From assembly GCF_009362815.1 (NCBI RefSeq), contig NZ_WHNX01000009.1, positions 62,001-126,000 of the forward strand: a DNA stretch of 64,000 bases, given 5' to 3'. The position numbers and the translations under genes were made by a program. A model generated the notes under the pieces. The model was given only the letters and a program-made list of their open reading frames with translations. It had not been told where the DNA came from and made no database searches. Shown here piece after piece: positions 34,520-43,440 of this stretch. The stretch is from Alkalibaculum sporogenes. GTDB lineage: Bacteria; Bacillota; Clostridia; Eubacteriales; Alkalibacteraceae. Position 1 is the stretch's first letter. Each line of letters starts with the position of its first letter.

Positions 34520-35200
34520 TTAAGAAGATTTGAAGAATAAGTGAAAATTAGAATACCGTTTAAGTGAATTATTATTAATCTTAATAAAATCCCAAGTTTC
34601 TTTGTAATCTCCGGGCACAGCAAATTGAATATTATTAATGAACTCGATGAAAGTTTCTTCTTTTTTGTAGTATATATCAGAAAATGATTCAGCGAGTTCG
34701 GTTTTATTGTTACTGTTAGTATTAATTTCGTTATGTAGTACGTGTTCTAAATTACATGAAAAATAATACATTACATAAGGGATGCATAATATATCTGTAC
34801 AAGTAGATAATCGATTGACGATACTACTTTTTTTATTATTGCGTGATTGGATAGTTTCGATATTTTTTGCTTTTATATACTCAGTTGTATAGATAAAACC
34901 TTTAATATCCTCTTCAAGCATGTATTCATCACTTATGAATGCTCCATCTGTGTCTATTAGATGAACAATTTTTAGTATGTCACTTTTTTTTAAAAAATTG
35001 TTATTCAAAAACTTTTTGACCTGTGCGTTAATCTTATTAACACTATTTTCTGCTGTAGTGTATTTATATGAAGTAATGTCACCATTAATTGTATGAAATC
35101 TCACAATTTCTGTCTTAACTATCTTAGATATTATTAGGGCAAGAGAAGTCTGATCAGATATACCTTCTACAAGAAATAGTACTATCTTTCTAGTGCTCAT
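34520..35200 (-). CDS. TOPRIM-like protein partnered with the AAA ATPase (RloB/AriB-like candidate)
   Basis: A 226-residue protein beginning MSTRKIVLFLVEGISDQTSLALI. The VEGxSD block with hydrophobic strands and the later HLIDTDGAF (DxD) match the acidic residues of OLD-type TOPRIM nuclease folds. The rest is helical and not recognised. It overlaps the ATPase gene by 11 nt (minus strand), so the two are one operon. An ABC-type ATPase plus TOPRIM protein is the design of RloAB and PARIS (AriA/AriB) anti-phage systems. This protein is shorter than typical AriB, and nuclease activity is inferred only. Confidence 0.68.
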   Translation of the reverse strand: MSTRKIVLFLVEGISDQTSLALIISKIVKTEIVRFHTINGDITSYKYTTAENSVNKINAQVKKFLNNNFLKKSDILKIVHLIDTDGAFISDEYMLEEDIKGFIYTTEYIKAKNIETIQSRNNKKSSIVNRLSTCTDILCIPYVMYYFSCNLEHVLHNEINTNSNNKTELAESFSDIYYKKEETFIEFINNIQFAVPGDYKETWDFIKINNNSLKRYSNFHLFFKSS

Positions 35201-36575
35201 CAATCATTCTCCCTGCAACTCTGAAGGCGCGACTTATTTCAAAATTATTTGTCTCTTCATAAATATCCTCTTTTTGACCGCCAACATTTATGCTTCTGTA
35301 GTATAGATTACGCAAGTTGTTGTTGCTCTTAACATTTGCAAAACGAGAGTACCTATTATTAGGATTAGTTGTGGTAAAAATCAATGAATTAGTATCTAAC
35401 ATTTCTAATGGTCTTAAGTTATGAGAGGTAAAAATTAGTTGACCTTTACCATTTTCATTGATAATTTGCAATATCTCGCCAAGAAGATATTCGAAAATAC
35501 CTGCATCAAGTTCATCAACAACCATGCAGACAGATGGATTATTAAAGACCAATATTAGAGTGCTCAATATTGAGATTATTTTTTTTATTCCATCAGATTC
35601 ATATTTTAATGGTATGATTATTGTTTCTCTTATAGATACTAGTTCAATCCTTACACCTTCTGAGCCATCTTCTTTTAATTGTTTGCCGTGATTCTTTATA
35701 TCTATATTTAGTCCTGGTATTATAGTTTCAAGTACAATATTCATTTGTTTAAGTATTTTATTTAACAAGTCAAATACCTGTTTATCGACAACAGATGGAG
35801 TAAGTAAACTAATACTTAAATAACCTTGAGAAATACTTTTATAATCACTTATTTCGTAATTTGACGGATTGAATAAGTTCATATTAAGAGTATTGTCAGA
35901 ATTGTTTTGAATTATAAATAAATTATGAGTAGCATAATATTTAAGATTTAATATAATATCTGTATACTCTTTAAAAGAATCGCAGCATTTAATAGCTTCT
36001 TCAGTTTCAGAACTAAATATGAAGGATGTAATGTTTTTCTGAGAAAGCTTCTTGGATACTCCTAAATTAATGTGATTATTTGGATTACTTGCAGTTAAGA
36101 GTTTAAAATTCTTTAGTGGCTTAAATATAGTAATATTATAATCTGTATTGTAGTCAATAATACCAGATTTGTTTTTCCATTCTCCATTAGAAAAACGCTT
36201 GTAGGATAAGTTTTCTTTTGTAAATTGCAATTTATTATCTTTTGTTTTACTTAATTCAATCTCATAAAAAACAAGATACCTCTCCTCTTGTAGCTCTAAA
36301 CTAAATACAAAATTCAGCTCAGAGCTTAATGAAGTCTGTAAAATATAATCTTTAGTATTCAGTGGAAGTTTTTTTCCTGTTAATGCGTGTTGGAGAATCC
36401 ACATTGCATCGATAAGTGCAGTTTTGCCAGAACCATTTTGTCCATAGAGACCAATTATTTCTGCTTTTCTATTACAATCCTGTTTCATGTAGCTAGGAAA
36501 CACTATGGTGCCATTTTTTACATTTTTAAAATTTATTAATTCAATTTGTTGTAATCGAACAATTGTATTGTACAT
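35190..36575 (-). CDS. ABC/OLD-like AAA ATPase (RloA/AriA-like candidate)
   Basis: A 461-residue ATPase with Walker A GQNGSGKT (45-52), an inserted helical region, a late signature-like ESDGIKKII, Walker B MVVDELDAG and the H-loop TSHNLRPLEML. It belongs to the AAA_15/AAA_21 group used in OLD, RloA and AriA proteins. The ATG at 36575 has CGGAGG 8 nt upstream; a GTG 9 nt earlier overlaps the ribosome site. With the downstream TOPRIM gene it forms a two-gene cassette with housekeeping-like neighbours on both sides, as expected of a small defence island. Target unknown. Confidence 0.82.
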   Translation of the reverse strand: MYNTIVRLQQIELINFKNVKNGTIVFPSYMKQDCNRKAEIIGLYGQNGSGKTALIDAMWILQHALTGKKLPLNTKDYILQTSLSSELNFVFSLELQEERYLVFYEIELSKTKDNKLQFTKENLSYKRFSNGEWKNKSGIIDYNTDYNITIFKPLKNFKLLTASNPNNHINLGVSKKLSQKNITSFIFSSETEEAIKCCDSFKEYTDIILNLKYYATHNLFIIQNNSDNTLNMNLFNPSNYEISDYKSISQGYLSISLLTPSVVDKQVFDLLNKILKQMNIVLETIIPGLNIDIKNHGKQLKEDGSEGVRIELVSIRETIIIPLKYESDGIKKIISILSTLILVFNNPSVCMVVDELDAGIFEYLLGEILQIINENGKGQLIFTSHNLRPLEMLDTNSLIFTTTNPNNRYSRFANVKSNNNLRNLYYRSINVGGQKEDIYEETNNFEISRAFRVAGRMIDEH

Positions 36576-36761
36576 TGCTAGCACCTCCGAATATGAGTAT
36601 TATAACACATTTCTTAAAAATATATACTTCAATGTCCATGTTGATACAAAATGTGCCGATAAACCTAATTAAACTCTAGAAAAAAAACAGACTGTAATAT
36701 TTTTAGATAAAATGGTATAATAAGTTTATAAATATTAGGAAATACGCACTTGGAGGTAGAC

Positions 36762-38651
36762 ATGGAAGAATCTAAAAAGAAAATAATTAGAATAAGTTTC
36801 TTAGGTTTATTAGATATTATGTTCTTGAGTATATCTTTATATATTGCTGCTATAATTACGTCTAATTATTCTATAGTATCCCACTTTATTAGTTTTGCGT
36901 TTGTTTTAATTGTTATTAAAATTGGTCTTTTTTTTATCTTTAATATATATAATACTCTATGGAAATACGCAAGTATTGAGGAATTATCTAAAATTATAGT
37001 GGTAAATATTGTGGGAAATATTATTTCATTTATAATATTTAGAATGATAAATAGTGAAGTGACATTAAGTTTAGTTGCAGTAATGTTTGTTTTTGATATT
37101 ACATTTACTGGAGGAACTCGTATAATATATCGTCTAGTAAGAAGATTAAAAAACCATAGATTGTTTTCGGTTAAAACCAATAATGTGTTGATCGTAGGAG
37201 CAGGTGATGGTGGCGTCACTATCATGAAGGAATACAAGCATAATCCTGTGCTAAATTCTAAGCTAGTTGGATTTATAGATGATGACTGGAGAAAAAATGG
37301 CAAGTATCTTAATGGTTTAAGGATTCTTGGTAAGGTAAGCGAGATAAGTTCAATAGTTAAAGAATATAATGTAGATGAGATAGTAATTGCAATGCCATCT
37401 GTATCAAAGACTAGAATTAAGGAAATCATAAGTGAATGCCAAAATACAAAGTGTAAGATTAGGATACTTCCAAACTTAGCTGAACTAGTAGATGATAAAT
37501 ATTTTACTAAACAAATAAGAGAAGTTGAGATTGAGGATTTGTTAGGTAGAGAGACAGTAGATTTAAACACAGAAGAGATTTGTGGTTACATTGAAGGTAA
37601 GAAAGTTCTAGTTACTGGTGGTGGTGGTTCTATTGGATCTGAATTATGTAGACAAATTGCTAAGTACAATCCTAAAGAGCTAATACTGTTAGATATATAT
37701 GAAAATAACGCATACGAATTACAAATCGAACTTAAGAAAAAATATCCTAATTTGAATTTAAAAGTTACTATTGCATCTGTAAGAGACAAGAGAAGAATTG
37801 AAGAAATAATATTTGATAACAGGCCACAAGTAGTATTCCATGCAGCTGCTCATAAGCATGTGCCACTAATGGAAGACAACCCTGAAGAAGCAATTAAAAA
37901 CAATGTATTTGGCACATTAAACGTAGTACAAGCGTCAGATAAATATGGTGTCGAAAATTTTGTAATGATTTCAACTGATAAGGCAGTAAATCCCACCAAC
38001 ATTATGGGGGCAACTAAACGATTATGTGAAATGATAATACAATCTATTGATAATGTCAGTGATACTAAATTTGTAGCTGTTAGGTTTGGAAATGTTTTGG
38101 GAAGCAATGGTAGTGTCATACCATTATTTAAAAAGCAGATAGCTGCAGGCGGACCAGTTTTGGTAACTCATCCAGATATTATTCGTTACTTTATGACTAT
38201 ACCAGAAGCATCACAATTAGTTATACAGGCAGGTTCGATGGCTAAAGGTGGAGAAGTTTTTGTATTAGATATGGGAGAACCAGTAAAAATATTAAATCTT
38301 GCTAAGGATTTGATTAGACTATCTGGTTTTGAAATTGGTAAAGATATACCCATAGAGATTGTAGGATTAAGGCCTGGCGAGAAGCTCTACGAGGAATTAC
38401 TATTAGATGAAGAAGACATAAGATCTACGAAGCATTCTAAAATTCTTATAGGTCAACCAATGGATATGGATTATAAGTTTATTTTAAGGAGAATATCTGT
38501 ATTAAGAGATGCTATAGAAGCTTCAGATAATAATATAAAAGAAGTAATGATGAAGATAGTGCCAACTTACAAGCCGGTATATAATGATAATAATGATGAA
38601 CAAATAGAATTATTGCGCGATGAGGTTGTACTAACTAGTGATGGAGAATAA
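36762..38651 (+). CDS. Membrane nucleotide-sugar 4,6-dehydratase/epimerase, CapD/PglF-like
   Basis: A 629-residue protein. About four N-terminal membrane helices (about 8-130) precede a CoA-binding-like Rossmann domain (VLIVGAGDGGVTIM, near 143). The short-chain dehydrogenase domain follows, with VTGGGGSIGSEL (near 283), HAAAHKHVPLME and STDKAVNPTNIMGATKR (near 402). It converts a UDP-HexNAc to the 4-keto-6-deoxy sugar in surface glycan or glycoprotein synthesis. The start at 36762 has TTGGAGGTAGAC. A paralogue with degraded motifs is at 57316-59076. It is monocistronic, ending in a perfect 21-bp terminator. Confidence 0.93.
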   Translation: MEESKKKIIRISFLGLLDIMFLSISLYIAAIITSNYSIVSHFISFAFVLIVIKIGLFFIFNIYNTLWKYASIEELSKIIVVNIVGNIISFIIFRMINSEVTLSLVAVMFVFDITFTGGTRIIYRLVRRLKNHRLFSVKTNNVLIVGAGDGGVTIMKEYKHNPVLNSKLVGFIDDDWRKNGKYLNGLRILGKVSEISSIVKEYNVDEIVIAMPSVSKTRIKEIISECQNTKCKIRILPNLAELVDDKYFTKQIREVEIEDLLGRETVDLNTEEICGYIEGKKVLVTGGGGSIGSELCRQIAKYNPKELILLDIYENNAYELQIELKKKYPNLNLKVTIASVRDKRRIEEIIFDNRPQVVFHAAAHKHVPLMEDNPEEAIKNNVFGTLNVVQASDKYGVENFVMISTDKAVNPTNIMGATKRLCEMIIQSIDNVSDTKFVAVRFGNVLGSNGSVIPLFKKQIAAGGPVLVTHPDIIRYFMTIPEASQLVIQAGSMAKGGEVFVLDMGEPVKILNLAKDLIRLSGFEIGKDIPIEIVGLRPGEKLYEELLLDEEDIRSTKHSKILIGQPMDMDYKFILRRISVLRDAIEASDNNIKEVMMKIVPTYKPVYNDNNDEQIELLRDEVVLTSDGE

Positions 38652-38654
38652 CAG

Positions 38655-38701
38655 GTTAAAAAACACCTATAATGTACACTACATTATAGGTGTTTTTTAA
38701 C
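38655..38701. terminator. Perfect bidirectional terminator between the dehydratase and LCP genes
   Basis: GTTAAAAAACACCTATAATGT and its exact complement form a 21-bp stem with a 5-nt loop (ACACT). A-tracts and T-tracts at both ends serve the convergent genes. Confidence 0.95.
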
Positions 38702-38723
38702 GTTAGTATTTAACCTAGCCAAA

Positions 38724-39701
38724 TTATTTCATAATTTCGTTGCTAATATCATGTACAGTTGATGTTGGGACGTATTCTTCTTTTTCATATATAAAATCAT
38801 GTAAATATATAACATTATCTATTAAATTATTAGGTTTTAGATAGTATACTCCATTAGTTAGACCACCTTTAGAATAATCATCAAGTGGTAATCTCGTATC
38901 TTCCATTTCTTTAATTCCCGATGTAAATACTGTAGAAGCTAATGTTATCATTTCAGTCTTCTTAAAACTAGTTTCTATATAAGGAGATAATGTTTCTATT
39001 AGTGAAAGTGTTTGAGGAAGAGATTTGCTATTTAGAACCTTCATGACTACACTTTCTAATACAGTTCTTTGCCTTTCAGTTCTTTCATAATCACCATTGC
39101 CCACCTTACGTATTCGACTATAGTCTAATGCTTGGCTGCCATTCAGGGTTTGTAATCCAGAAGAGCTAACCTTGACACTACTTACTTCATTTGCCTGTAC
39201 ATCTATCTCGACTCCACCTACAGCATCAACTATTTTTTCTAAAGCGCTAAAGTTAACTGTAACGTAATTTTTAATATTCATGTCGAAATTTTGATTAATA
39301 GTTTTAACTGTAAGTGCAGGACCTCCAAAAGCGTAAGAATGATTAATCTTATCGTATTTATTGTCAGGTATACTAACATAGGTATCGCGCATAATTGAAG
39401 TTAATTTAATTTTTTTATGTATTTTGTCTATAGAAGCGATCATAATAGTATCAGCACGTGAACCATCGTAGTTATCATCTCTAGTATCAATACCAAATAA
39501 TGCTATATTGACAATGTTTTTATCTAAATCTGCCGAGATATTAAGTTCATCATTATCGTCTGTCATATCGACGGTATTAATACCTCCTAATAATAGGTTG
39601 TATGCTATAAAGAAACCAGATATTAATAATATAATGATTATCATTATACTAATTAATACTTTTTTCTTAGTACTTCCTCTTTTACTTTTTTTCTTAGTCA
39701 T
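38724..39701 (-). CDS. LytR-CpsA-Psr (LCP) family cell-wall glycopolymer ligase
   Basis: A 325-residue protein with a basic cytoplasmic start (TKKKSKRGSTKKK), one membrane anchor (about 15-35) and an extracellular LCP domain. The domain contains IDTRDDNYDGSRADTIM, SIMRDTYVSIP and YSRIRKVGNGDYERTERQ, which carry the conserved Asp/Arg residues binding polyprenyl pyrophosphate. LCP enzymes attach teichoic acids or capsule to peptidoglycan, fitting the teichoic-acid genes 13 kb downstream. Its ribosome site is AAGGTAGGTAG. Confidence 0.94.
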   Translation of the reverse strand: MTKKKSKRGSTKKKVLISIMIIIILLISGFFIAYNLLLGGINTVDMTDDNDELNISADLDKNIVNIALFGIDTRDDNYDGSRADTIMIASIDKIHKKIKLTSIMRDTYVSIPDNKYDKINHSYAFGGPALTVKTINQNFDMNIKNYVTVNFSALEKIVDAVGGVEIDVQANEVSSVKVSSSGLQTLNGSQALDYSRIRKVGNGDYERTERQRTVLESVVMKVLNSKSLPQTLSLIETLSPYIETSFKKTEMITLASTVFTSGIKEMEDTRLPLDDYSKGGLTNGVYYLKPNNLIDNVIYLHDFIYEKEEYVPTSTVHDISNEIMK

Positions 39702-40076
39702 GTAATCTACCTACCTTTTTGTCTTGAAATTTGCATTATACATCATTTCAAGATTATAACATGATTGCATTCGAAATAATATAGATGTTATTTCAAAGTT
39801 ATGTGAGGAGTGTAAATATAAAGTAAAACATTTATGACGATAAAATGATAACATGAGAATTATATACTTAAGCAAATTCAGTTTTAAATCTTGAACTAGA
39901 TATGTTGGTAAATCTTTGATATTACTGATATAATTTTACTTAGAAGATAGTGAAAATCAATTAAAATAATAGAGTAAGTTTGATTATAAGTGCTTACACT
40001 AATGGATGTATTTAGTGCAATTTTAAGATGAAAATTAAGTATTGTTTTTGTGATTGTTAATTTAAGGAGGCTTTTT
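39702..40076. other. AT-rich intergenic region before manA
   Basis: No reading frame. A weak inverted repeat (CACTAA near 39999, TTAGTG near 40012) could be an operator for manA. A good ribosome site (AAGGAGGC) marks the right end. Confidence 0.5.
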
Positions 40077-41051
40077 ATGTATCCATTGAAATTTGTAAAT
40101 ATATATAAGGAAAAACCCTGGGGAAATGAGTTGTTGAAAAAATTTAGAGGAAATATTCCGGATCAAGTAATTGGTGAAAGTTGGGATGTTTCATGTCAAG
40201 GAGATGACATTAGTATTATTGCCAATGGAGAATTTGAAGGTATGTCTCTAAGGGAATTAATTCGCTTGGAGGGAGCTTCCTTAGTAGGAACACAGCTTGT
40301 CGATGTGGAATTTCCGTTGTTGATGAAGATACTTACTGTATCTGATAAATTATCTGTGCAAGTTCATCCTGATGACAATTATGCACAAAGTGTAGGTGAG
40401 CCTTATGGAAAGGAAGAACTATGGTATATTATGTACGCTAAAGAAGGTTCAGAGATTATACTAGGTACAAAAGATTGTACAAGAGGAGAATTTGAAAAAT
40501 CTATAAAAGAGGATACGTCAGAACAATTGATGCAAAGAATTCCTCTCGTGGCAGGCGATGTATTTCATATAAAACCTGGTCTTATGCATACTGTAGACGG
40601 GGAAGTGGTTTTAGCTGAAATTCAACAAAATAGCGATATTACTTATCGAGTATATGATTATAATCGTGGACGTGAATTGCATATTGATCAGGCCTTAGAT
40701 TGTATTGATTTTAACTTGAAAGGTGAAAAAAGTCGTGGTATATCAATAAATTACGAAACTTATACAAAGACCTACTATACGGTGAATTACCATTTTTCAG
40801 TTGAGGTTTATAGTACAAAGTTAGGATTCACAGAGACAAGCGATTGTGAGAGGTTCGCTATATTTACTTGTGTAGAGGGGTCTGGAAATATCGCTTATGA
40901 CGGTGGAACAGAAAGCATTTCACTTGGAGACAGTATTTTAATTCCAGCGACATTAGGAAATTATAAGTTTATTGGAAAATTAAAGTTAATAAAAAGTTAT
41001 GTGCCAGATTTAGAGGCTGTGAGAAAAGAGATTATAAAAGTAATTAGTTGA
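40077..41051 (+). CDS. manA: Mannose-6-phosphate isomerase, class I
   Basis: A 324-residue zinc enzyme interconverting mannose 6-phosphate and fructose 6-phosphate. It starts MYPLKFVNIYKEKPWGNE. The zinc-site residues appear in VQVHPDD and in the later GLMHTVDG, with KEELWYIM between. The start at 40077 follows TAAGGAGGCTTTTT; the frame opens earlier without a site. It sits next to a fructose-type PTS on the other strand and may feed its product into the same route or supply GDP-mannose-type precursors. Confidence 0.94.
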   Translation: MYPLKFVNIYKEKPWGNELLKKFRGNIPDQVIGESWDVSCQGDDISIIANGEFEGMSLRELIRLEGASLVGTQLVDVEFPLLMKILTVSDKLSVQVHPDDNYAQSVGEPYGKEELWYIMYAKEGSEIILGTKDCTRGEFEKSIKEDTSEQLMQRIPLVAGDVFHIKPGLMHTVDGEVVLAEIQQNSDITYRVYDYNRGRELHIDQALDCIDFNLKGEKSRGISINYETYTKTYYTVNYHFSVEVYSTKLGFTETSDCERFAIFTCVEGSGNIAYDGGTESISLGDSILIPATLGNYKFIGKLKLIKSYVPDLEAVRKEIIKVIS

Positions 41052-41086
41052 TATTATCATCTATTTGGCTTATTGTGTTTGCTAAA

Positions 41087-41125
41087 AACTACAGGCTCTA
41101 TCCGCTTAGAATAGAGCCTGTAGTT
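41087..41125. terminator. Bidirectional terminator between manA and the PTS operon
   Basis: CTACAGGCTCTAT and ATAGAGCCTGTAG form a perfect 13-bp stem between convergent genes. A-tract on the left, short T-tract on the right. Confidence 0.85.
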
Positions 41126-41446
41126 CTATGAATTTTTCTTTTCTACATGATCTTTAATTTTTTGCATTAAAGTAGGTGCTTTTTTTATTGCATCTCCAAT
41201 AGATATCTTTACTACTTTTGAGTTTTTGAATCTATCAGTATTTTTTATATCCATATCTTTTGTTATAACAACTACATCAGCTTCACTTATATCTGAAGCA
41301 GTTAATTCATTTTCTATACCAATAGAACCTTGAGTTTCTACTTTTACTCCAATACCTGCAGCTTTTGCAGCTTTTTCGATTGCTTCTGCGGCCATATAAG
41401 TATGTGCTACTCCAGAAGGACACGATGTTACAGCTACTATCTTCAT
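41126..41446 (-). CDS. PTS fructose-type EIIB component
   Basis: A 106-residue EIIB of the fructose family. The phosphocysteine loop is CPSGVAHTYMA (Cys9), followed by IEVKVETQGS-type sequence (VKVETQGSIG). It transfers phosphate from EIIA to the incoming sugar. It is the last gene of the PTS operon but is separated from EIIC by 349 bp carrying a copy of the structured repeat. Its own GGAAGGTGATAAT ribosome site is intact. Confidence 0.94.
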   Translation of the reverse strand: MKIVAVTSCPSGVAHTYMAAEAIEKAAKAAGIGVKVETQGSIGIENELTASDISEADVVVITKDMDIKNTDRFKNSKVVKISIGDAIKKAPTLMQKIKDHVEKKNS

Positions 41447-41555
41447 ATTATCACCTTCCTTACTTTAAGTGTCTAAACACGTATCTAGTTATTAGCCTCT
41501 TGTTTTAGTATATCATATATTTTAATGATTATTTATATTGTCTACTTTATCCTAC

Positions 41556-41704
41556 GTAGATTGTTTCGACCGCTTTGCGGTCTCAGTCGTTGGCACTTAC
41601 TCCTTTGAGAAGTAACAAGTTAGAAGTAAGATGCTAGATGCTAGAAAGTTCCAATCCTGCATCCAGCTTCTCGCCTCTCGCTTCCCAATTGCGAGCCAAT
41701 CTGC
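41556..41704 (-). ncRNA. Structured-RNA-like repeat, copy B (inside the PTS operon)
   Basis: On the minus strand P1 is GCAGATTG (41704-41697) pairing with CAATCTAC (41563-41556). P2 is a long imperfect hairpin (AAGCGAGAGGCGAGAAGCTG arm). The conserved AAGTGCCAACGA is 41598-41587. The P3 hairpin GACCGC aaa GCGGTC (41582-41568) is identical to copy A. The upstream TTTATGATATAC..TCCGTACCA parallels the other copies. It lies between EIIC and EIIB in the same orientation as the operon. Confidence 0.6.
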
Positions 41705-41795
41705 TGGTACGGATAGTATATCATAAATGAGATTCAGGAAACGGGAAGCTAGATGCGAGATACTTGTAAATTTTCACAAGCGAAGATCTTTTCTT

Positions 41796-42854
41796 TTATT
41801 CAAAGTCAATATCTAACTCGTCTAAATCTGAATTATTGTCTCCAATATTAGGTAATTCAGAAACTGGTTTTTTTAGTACGTTTACCATTAATGCGGTAAT
41901 AATTACACCAACTATAGTAGCTATAATATATCCAAATACATTTCCTACTACTGGAAGAACAATCCATCCTCCCCAAGGAGCATTATTTGTAGCATTTAGT
42001 AATAAGGAAGTGATTGAACCGGCAGCTCCACCAACCATAATAGAAGGTATTACTCTTATTGGATCTGCGGCTGCAAATGGAATAGCTCCTTCGGTAATAC
42101 CAATGAAGCCCATGATAACTGCTGCTTTTCCACTTTCTTTTTCTTCAGCTGTATATTTCTTTGGTGAAAGGAAAGTAGCAAGTGCTAAACCAAGAGGTGG
42201 AGTACAAATTGCAACACCTACAGCTGCCATAACTTGTGGATTTGTTGCTACTAATCCTACTGCAAAGCCATAAGCAACTTTGTTTAATGGTCCACCCATG
42301 TCAAAGGCAATCATCGACCCGAGTATTAAACCTAGCACAACTTTACTGGCATCACCCATACCTGTTAACCAAGTTGTTAGACCAGTCATCATTGCAGCAA
42401 TTGGAGTTCCGAGTACCCAAATAATAATTCCACCAACAATGAATGATCCTAATAAAGGTATAATGAATATTGGCATTACTGATCTCATGATTTTAGGAAC
42501 TTTTATTTTTTTCAAGTAGAATACTACAATACCTGCTATTAGACCTGCAATCATACCTCCTAAGAAACCTGCACCTATAGAATTGGCTAAGAAAGCGCCA
42601 ATCATACCTGGAGCAATCCCGGGTCTGTCAACCATAGAGAATGCTATAAATCCTCCTAAAATAGGTACGAACAAAGTCATTCCAGCTATACCGATTTCCC
42701 AAACATCTGCTAATATACCGCTTTCTGGGACGGAAGGGCTACCGGATAACATAACAGCTAATGCAAGAAGTACACCACCTGCTACAACAAAGGGTATCAT
42801 ATATGATACACCTGACATTAAATGCTTACGAGTATCTTTTAATAATTCAAACAT
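41796..42854 (-). CDS. PTS fructose-type EIIC membrane component
   Basis: A 352-residue membrane permease of the fructose EIIC family, with about nine or ten helices. Landmarks are HLMSGVSYMIPFVVAGG at the start, FDMGGPLNKVAYGF in the middle, and GITEGAIPFAA near the substrate site. With EIIA (42962) and EIIB (41126) it makes a three-protein transporter for a fructose-like sugar or polyol. Its ribosome site is AAAAAGGAGGAATTATTATT. Confidence 0.95.
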   Translation of the reverse strand: MFELLKDTRKHLMSGVSYMIPFVVAGGVLLALAVMLSGSPSVPESGILADVWEIGIAGMTLFVPILGGFIAFSMVDRPGIAPGMIGAFLANSIGAGFLGGMIAGLIAGIVVFYLKKIKVPKIMRSVMPIFIIPLLGSFIVGGIIIWVLGTPIAAMMTGLTTWLTGMGDASKVVLGLILGSMIAFDMGGPLNKVAYGFAVGLVATNPQVMAAVGVAICTPPLGLALATFLSPKKYTAEEKESGKAAVIMGFIGITEGAIPFAAADPIRVIPSIMVGGAAGSITSLLLNATNNAPWGGWIVLPVVGNVFGYIIATIVGVIITALMVNVLKKPVSELPNIGDNNSDLDELDIDFE

Positions 42855-42961
42855 AATAATAATTCCTCCTTTTTTATATGGTTTATATAATAAAAATATT
42901 ATATACGTAATGGTTTACATATTTATATGTAACAATAAGATTACATATAAATTATAAGTTA

Positions 42962-43411
42962 TTAGAATATTGTTTCTAATAGGGTTAATAATGCTGATTC
43001 GTCTTGAATACTTAATAGGTCATTTCGAAAATCTTCATTCATTAATTTTCTAGATAAAGCAGCTAATATCTTTAAGTGTTCATTTGATTCTGACTCTTTT
43101 GGCACTGCTAGTAGGAATATCATATTAACAGGATCACCATCTAGAGATTTCCACTCAATGCCCGTAGTTATTCTGCCAAAGGCAACTGTTGGATTTTTTA
43201 CTGCTCCACATTTACCATGAGGTATGGCTATGCCAAAGCCAATTCCAGTAGTACATAAAGCTTCTCTCGCTAAGACTTCTTCTGTATAACATGAAACGTC
43301 ATTTAGTCTGCCTTCTGCTTCCATTAGAGAGATTAGCTCTTTCATTGCGTCTTCTTTACTATTTGCTTGTACATCTAGTTTGATAAGATTTTTATTAATA
43401 ATATTATTCAT
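42962..43411 (-). CDS. PTS fructose/mannitol-type EIIA component
   Basis: A 149-residue EIIA of the mannitol/fructose type. The phosphohistidine motif is GIAIPHGK, preceded by ALCTTGIGF. It takes phosphate from HPr and passes it to EIIB. The start at 43411 has AAAGGTGTGATAACT. It lies between the regulator and EIIC in the operon. Confidence 0.93.
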   Translation of the reverse strand: MNNIINKNLIKLDVQANSKEDAMKELISLMEAEGRLNDVSCYTEEVLAREALCTTGIGFGIAIPHGKCGAVKNPTVAFGRITTGIEWKSLDGDPVNMIFLLAVPKESESNEHLKILAALSRKLMNEDFRNDLLSIQDESALLTLLETIF

Positions 43412-43440
43412 AGTTATCACACCTTTACTTAGTTTTTTAG

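Noticed and set aside
36866-37570. 234-codon minus-strand frame
   Set aside because: It is the antisense shadow of the membrane part of the CapD-like gene, with no ribosome site.
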